Assembly: GCA_026706505.1 (NCBI GenBank)
Contig: JAPOYQ010000325.1
Span: forward strand, 1-7,194
Direction of reading: 5' to 3'
From: Gemmatimonadota bacterium
GTDB lineage: Bacteria; Latescibacterota; UBA2968; UBA8231
Length of the DNA stretch: 7,194 nucleotides
Numbering within the stretch: the first letter of the stretch is position 1; every line of letters begins with the position of its first letter. A model generated the notes under the pieces. The model saw nothing but the letters and a program-made list of their open reading frames with translations. It was not told the origin of the DNA and searched no databases. Made by a program: the position numbers and the translations under genes. Shown piece after piece: positions 6,901 through 7,194 of this stretch.

Positions 6901-7149
6901 GCCCATGCCCTCAGCGGCCGTAGAGCGCACGCGGCGCACCCCTTCTAGGCCGCGCACCCGTTCCTCAATGCGCTTGCAGACGGCGTCCTCAACCTCGGCC
7001 GGGGTCGCGCCCAAGTAGGGCACTTGGATTTGCACCTGGTCGAGCGACATCTCGGGGAAGGTCTCTTTCTTGGTCTGCATCATGGCAAACAGACCACTCA
7101 ACATGATGAAACCCATCAGCAGATTGGCGGCGACGTGATTCTTCGCCAT
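3961..7149 (-). CDS. RND-family efflux pump permease (AcrB/MdtB-like)
   Basis: This 1062-residue inner-membrane proton-driven permease is close to the usual length of about 1000-1070. It has the duplicated RND layout: a first membrane helix (about 6-24), a large periplasmic porter loop (about 25-320, with FPEMSLDQVQIQVPYLGATPAEVE near the start), helices 2-6 (about 325-475), helix 7 (about 530-548), a second porter loop (about 550-880) and helices 8-12 (about 885-1038). Helix 4 carries VALGIVVDDAIIVGENIF, with the paired Asp390-Asp391 that in AcrB form the proton relay. Helix 10 reads GIVALSGVVVNDSLVLLTF, so the position of AcrB Lys940 appears to be Val and is followed by Asn-Asp, as in a large subfamily of environmental RND pumps. 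The substrate cannot be told. It ends six bases before the ASPIC lipoprotein gene. The usual adaptor gene is not seen and may lie beyond the right edge. The ATG at 7149 has no Shine-Dalgarno, and homologues usually carry about ten more N-terminal residues including a Trp just before this Met; a TGG codon sits there, but four codons upstream an in-frame TGA blocks extension, inside a suspicious terminal inverted repeat. Confidence 0.96.
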   Translation of the reverse strand: MAKNHVAANLLMGFIMLSGLFAMMQTKKETFPEMSLDQVQIQVPYLGATPAEVEDAVCKRIEERVRGLEGVRRVRSTAAEGMGVVSVELERGADMDKLLDDIKNEIDRIDTFPAEVEEPVIKELTRRNQAIDVVLYGEVEEKALKVAAELVRDDLRSSGVISQVDLKGVRVDEIAIEVSEEALRRYGLTFAQVADAVRRTSIDLPAGSVESEDGAILLRTQGLMRSGREYEEVVVLTRPDGTALKLKDVATVVDGFEDTDLVSRFNGQPAAVVQVFRIGDQNALDISAYVHQYIEDKRSTLPAGIHIGYARDDARILRSRIDLLIRNACLGLVLVFICLSFFLDLRLAFWVMMGIPISFLGAFVLMQPFDASINMLSLFAFIVALGIVVDDAIIVGENIFSHRVQGKSFGRAAIDGALEVSTPVLFAVMTSIAAFMPLFFVEGMMGKFMSVIPVIVISVLLLSLIESLFILPAHLSSKGDGPLSRLFRRVFIRPLDWHARVVVSFDRGLKHVIRNAYQPTLRLALAHPISSTALALSLMLCTAGLVVGGHIKFVFMPEIGADWVTISVNMPQSTTATQTAKVVRHIEEKAIVLRDQIDAEREGGDSIYRNFFTYIGDQPSARRSSFASTPSAGGQGHLAEITIELLPSEERDLDSAEIEARLRQLVGEVPGPESIVFFSSLFSAGNPIEVELASDNFDQLLLAVDRLKGKIAEYAGTGDIQDSFEEGKLEMKLRLKPQARTLGLTLADLARQVRQGFYGDQALRFQRDSDDVRVMVRYPKDERRNLGDVRSMRVRTPAGAEVPFAEVATVTIGHASASIQRTDGQRVVRVSASVDDQVANADEINRDLEASFLPALVQEYPGLGLRYRFAGEQQERQDSLMSLRLNFIIALAAIYVLLAVPFKSYTQPLVVMSAIPFGIIGAVWGHLIMGLDLALLSLFGIVALSGVVVNDSLVLLTFYNQMRREGSSHEDALVSAGAARFRPILLTSLTTFFGLLPMILEKSLQAQFLIPMAVSLGFGILFATFIILLGVPIGMRLLVGVQEFWGRLSEDKTAKVAPATGS

Positions 7150-7194
7150 CCAAGATACAGGTCAACTGTGAAAGCGCCTGTATCTTGGATGGCG
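7144..7194. repeat. Perfect 18-bp terminal inverted repeat with 15-base loop
   Basis: Bases 7144-7161 (cgccatccaagatacagg) are the exact reverse complement of 7177-7194, with a 15-base spacer at 7162-7176. The left arm covers the first two codons of the pump gene (ATG GCG) and the four codons upstream; the right arm ends exactly at the last base of the window, so the repeat may be longer. The arms are not followed by a T-run and the structure overlaps a start codon, so it is not a standard terminator. An assembly fold-back, an inverted duplication of the pump gene's 5' end, or an operator are all possible. Confidence 0.9.

Overview
The window is GC-rich, gene-dense bacterial chromosome with six protein-coding genes and almost no intergenic space. 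No RNA gene, insertion sequence, CRISPR array or phage gene is visible. The gene content points to an uncultured or environmental Gram-negative lineage related to the Fibrobacterota-Chlorobiota-Bacteroidota group (Gemmatimonadota, Latescibacterota or Zixibacteria-like). The content behind this is a propeller protein ending in a YPNPF / type IX-secretion-like C-terminal domain, a stand-alone exported DUF4159 protein, an ASPIC/UnbV FG-GAP lipoprotein and an RND pump. This placement is an inference from gene content, not from a marker gene.

Layout: bases 2-1532 hold a plus-strand pair. The first gene is the 3' part of a two-component-regulator-type beta-propeller protein with a C-terminal sorting-like domain. 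One base later comes a DUF4159 protein with a signal peptide. From 1529 to 7149 everything is on the minus strand. Read in transcription order it is an RND-family efflux permease (about 1062 residues), then six bases later an ASPIC/UnbV FG-GAP repeat lipoprotein, a 64-base gap with a possible promoter and a clear Shine-Dalgarno, then two small membrane proteins (DUF4234 and DUF2752) that overlap by 20 bases. The two convergent groups meet head-on, with both stop codons inside one CTAG at 1529-1532.

How the genes may work together: the plus-strand pair are both predicted exported proteins and look translationally coupled. The minus-strand pump and lipoprotein are also closely coupled; both would act at the cell envelope, but the substrate is not readable from sequence. 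The usual periplasmic adaptor (membrane-fusion protein) of the pump is not in the window and would be expected beyond its right edge.

The most unusual structural signal is a perfect 18-bp inverted repeat at the extreme right end (7144-7161 / 7177-7194). It includes the start codon of the pump gene and runs to the last base. It looks more like a contig-end fold-back or a head-to-head duplication than a normal promoter. I found no convincing new multi-gene defence or biosynthetic system here; the genes belong to recognised families, several of them with unknown function.
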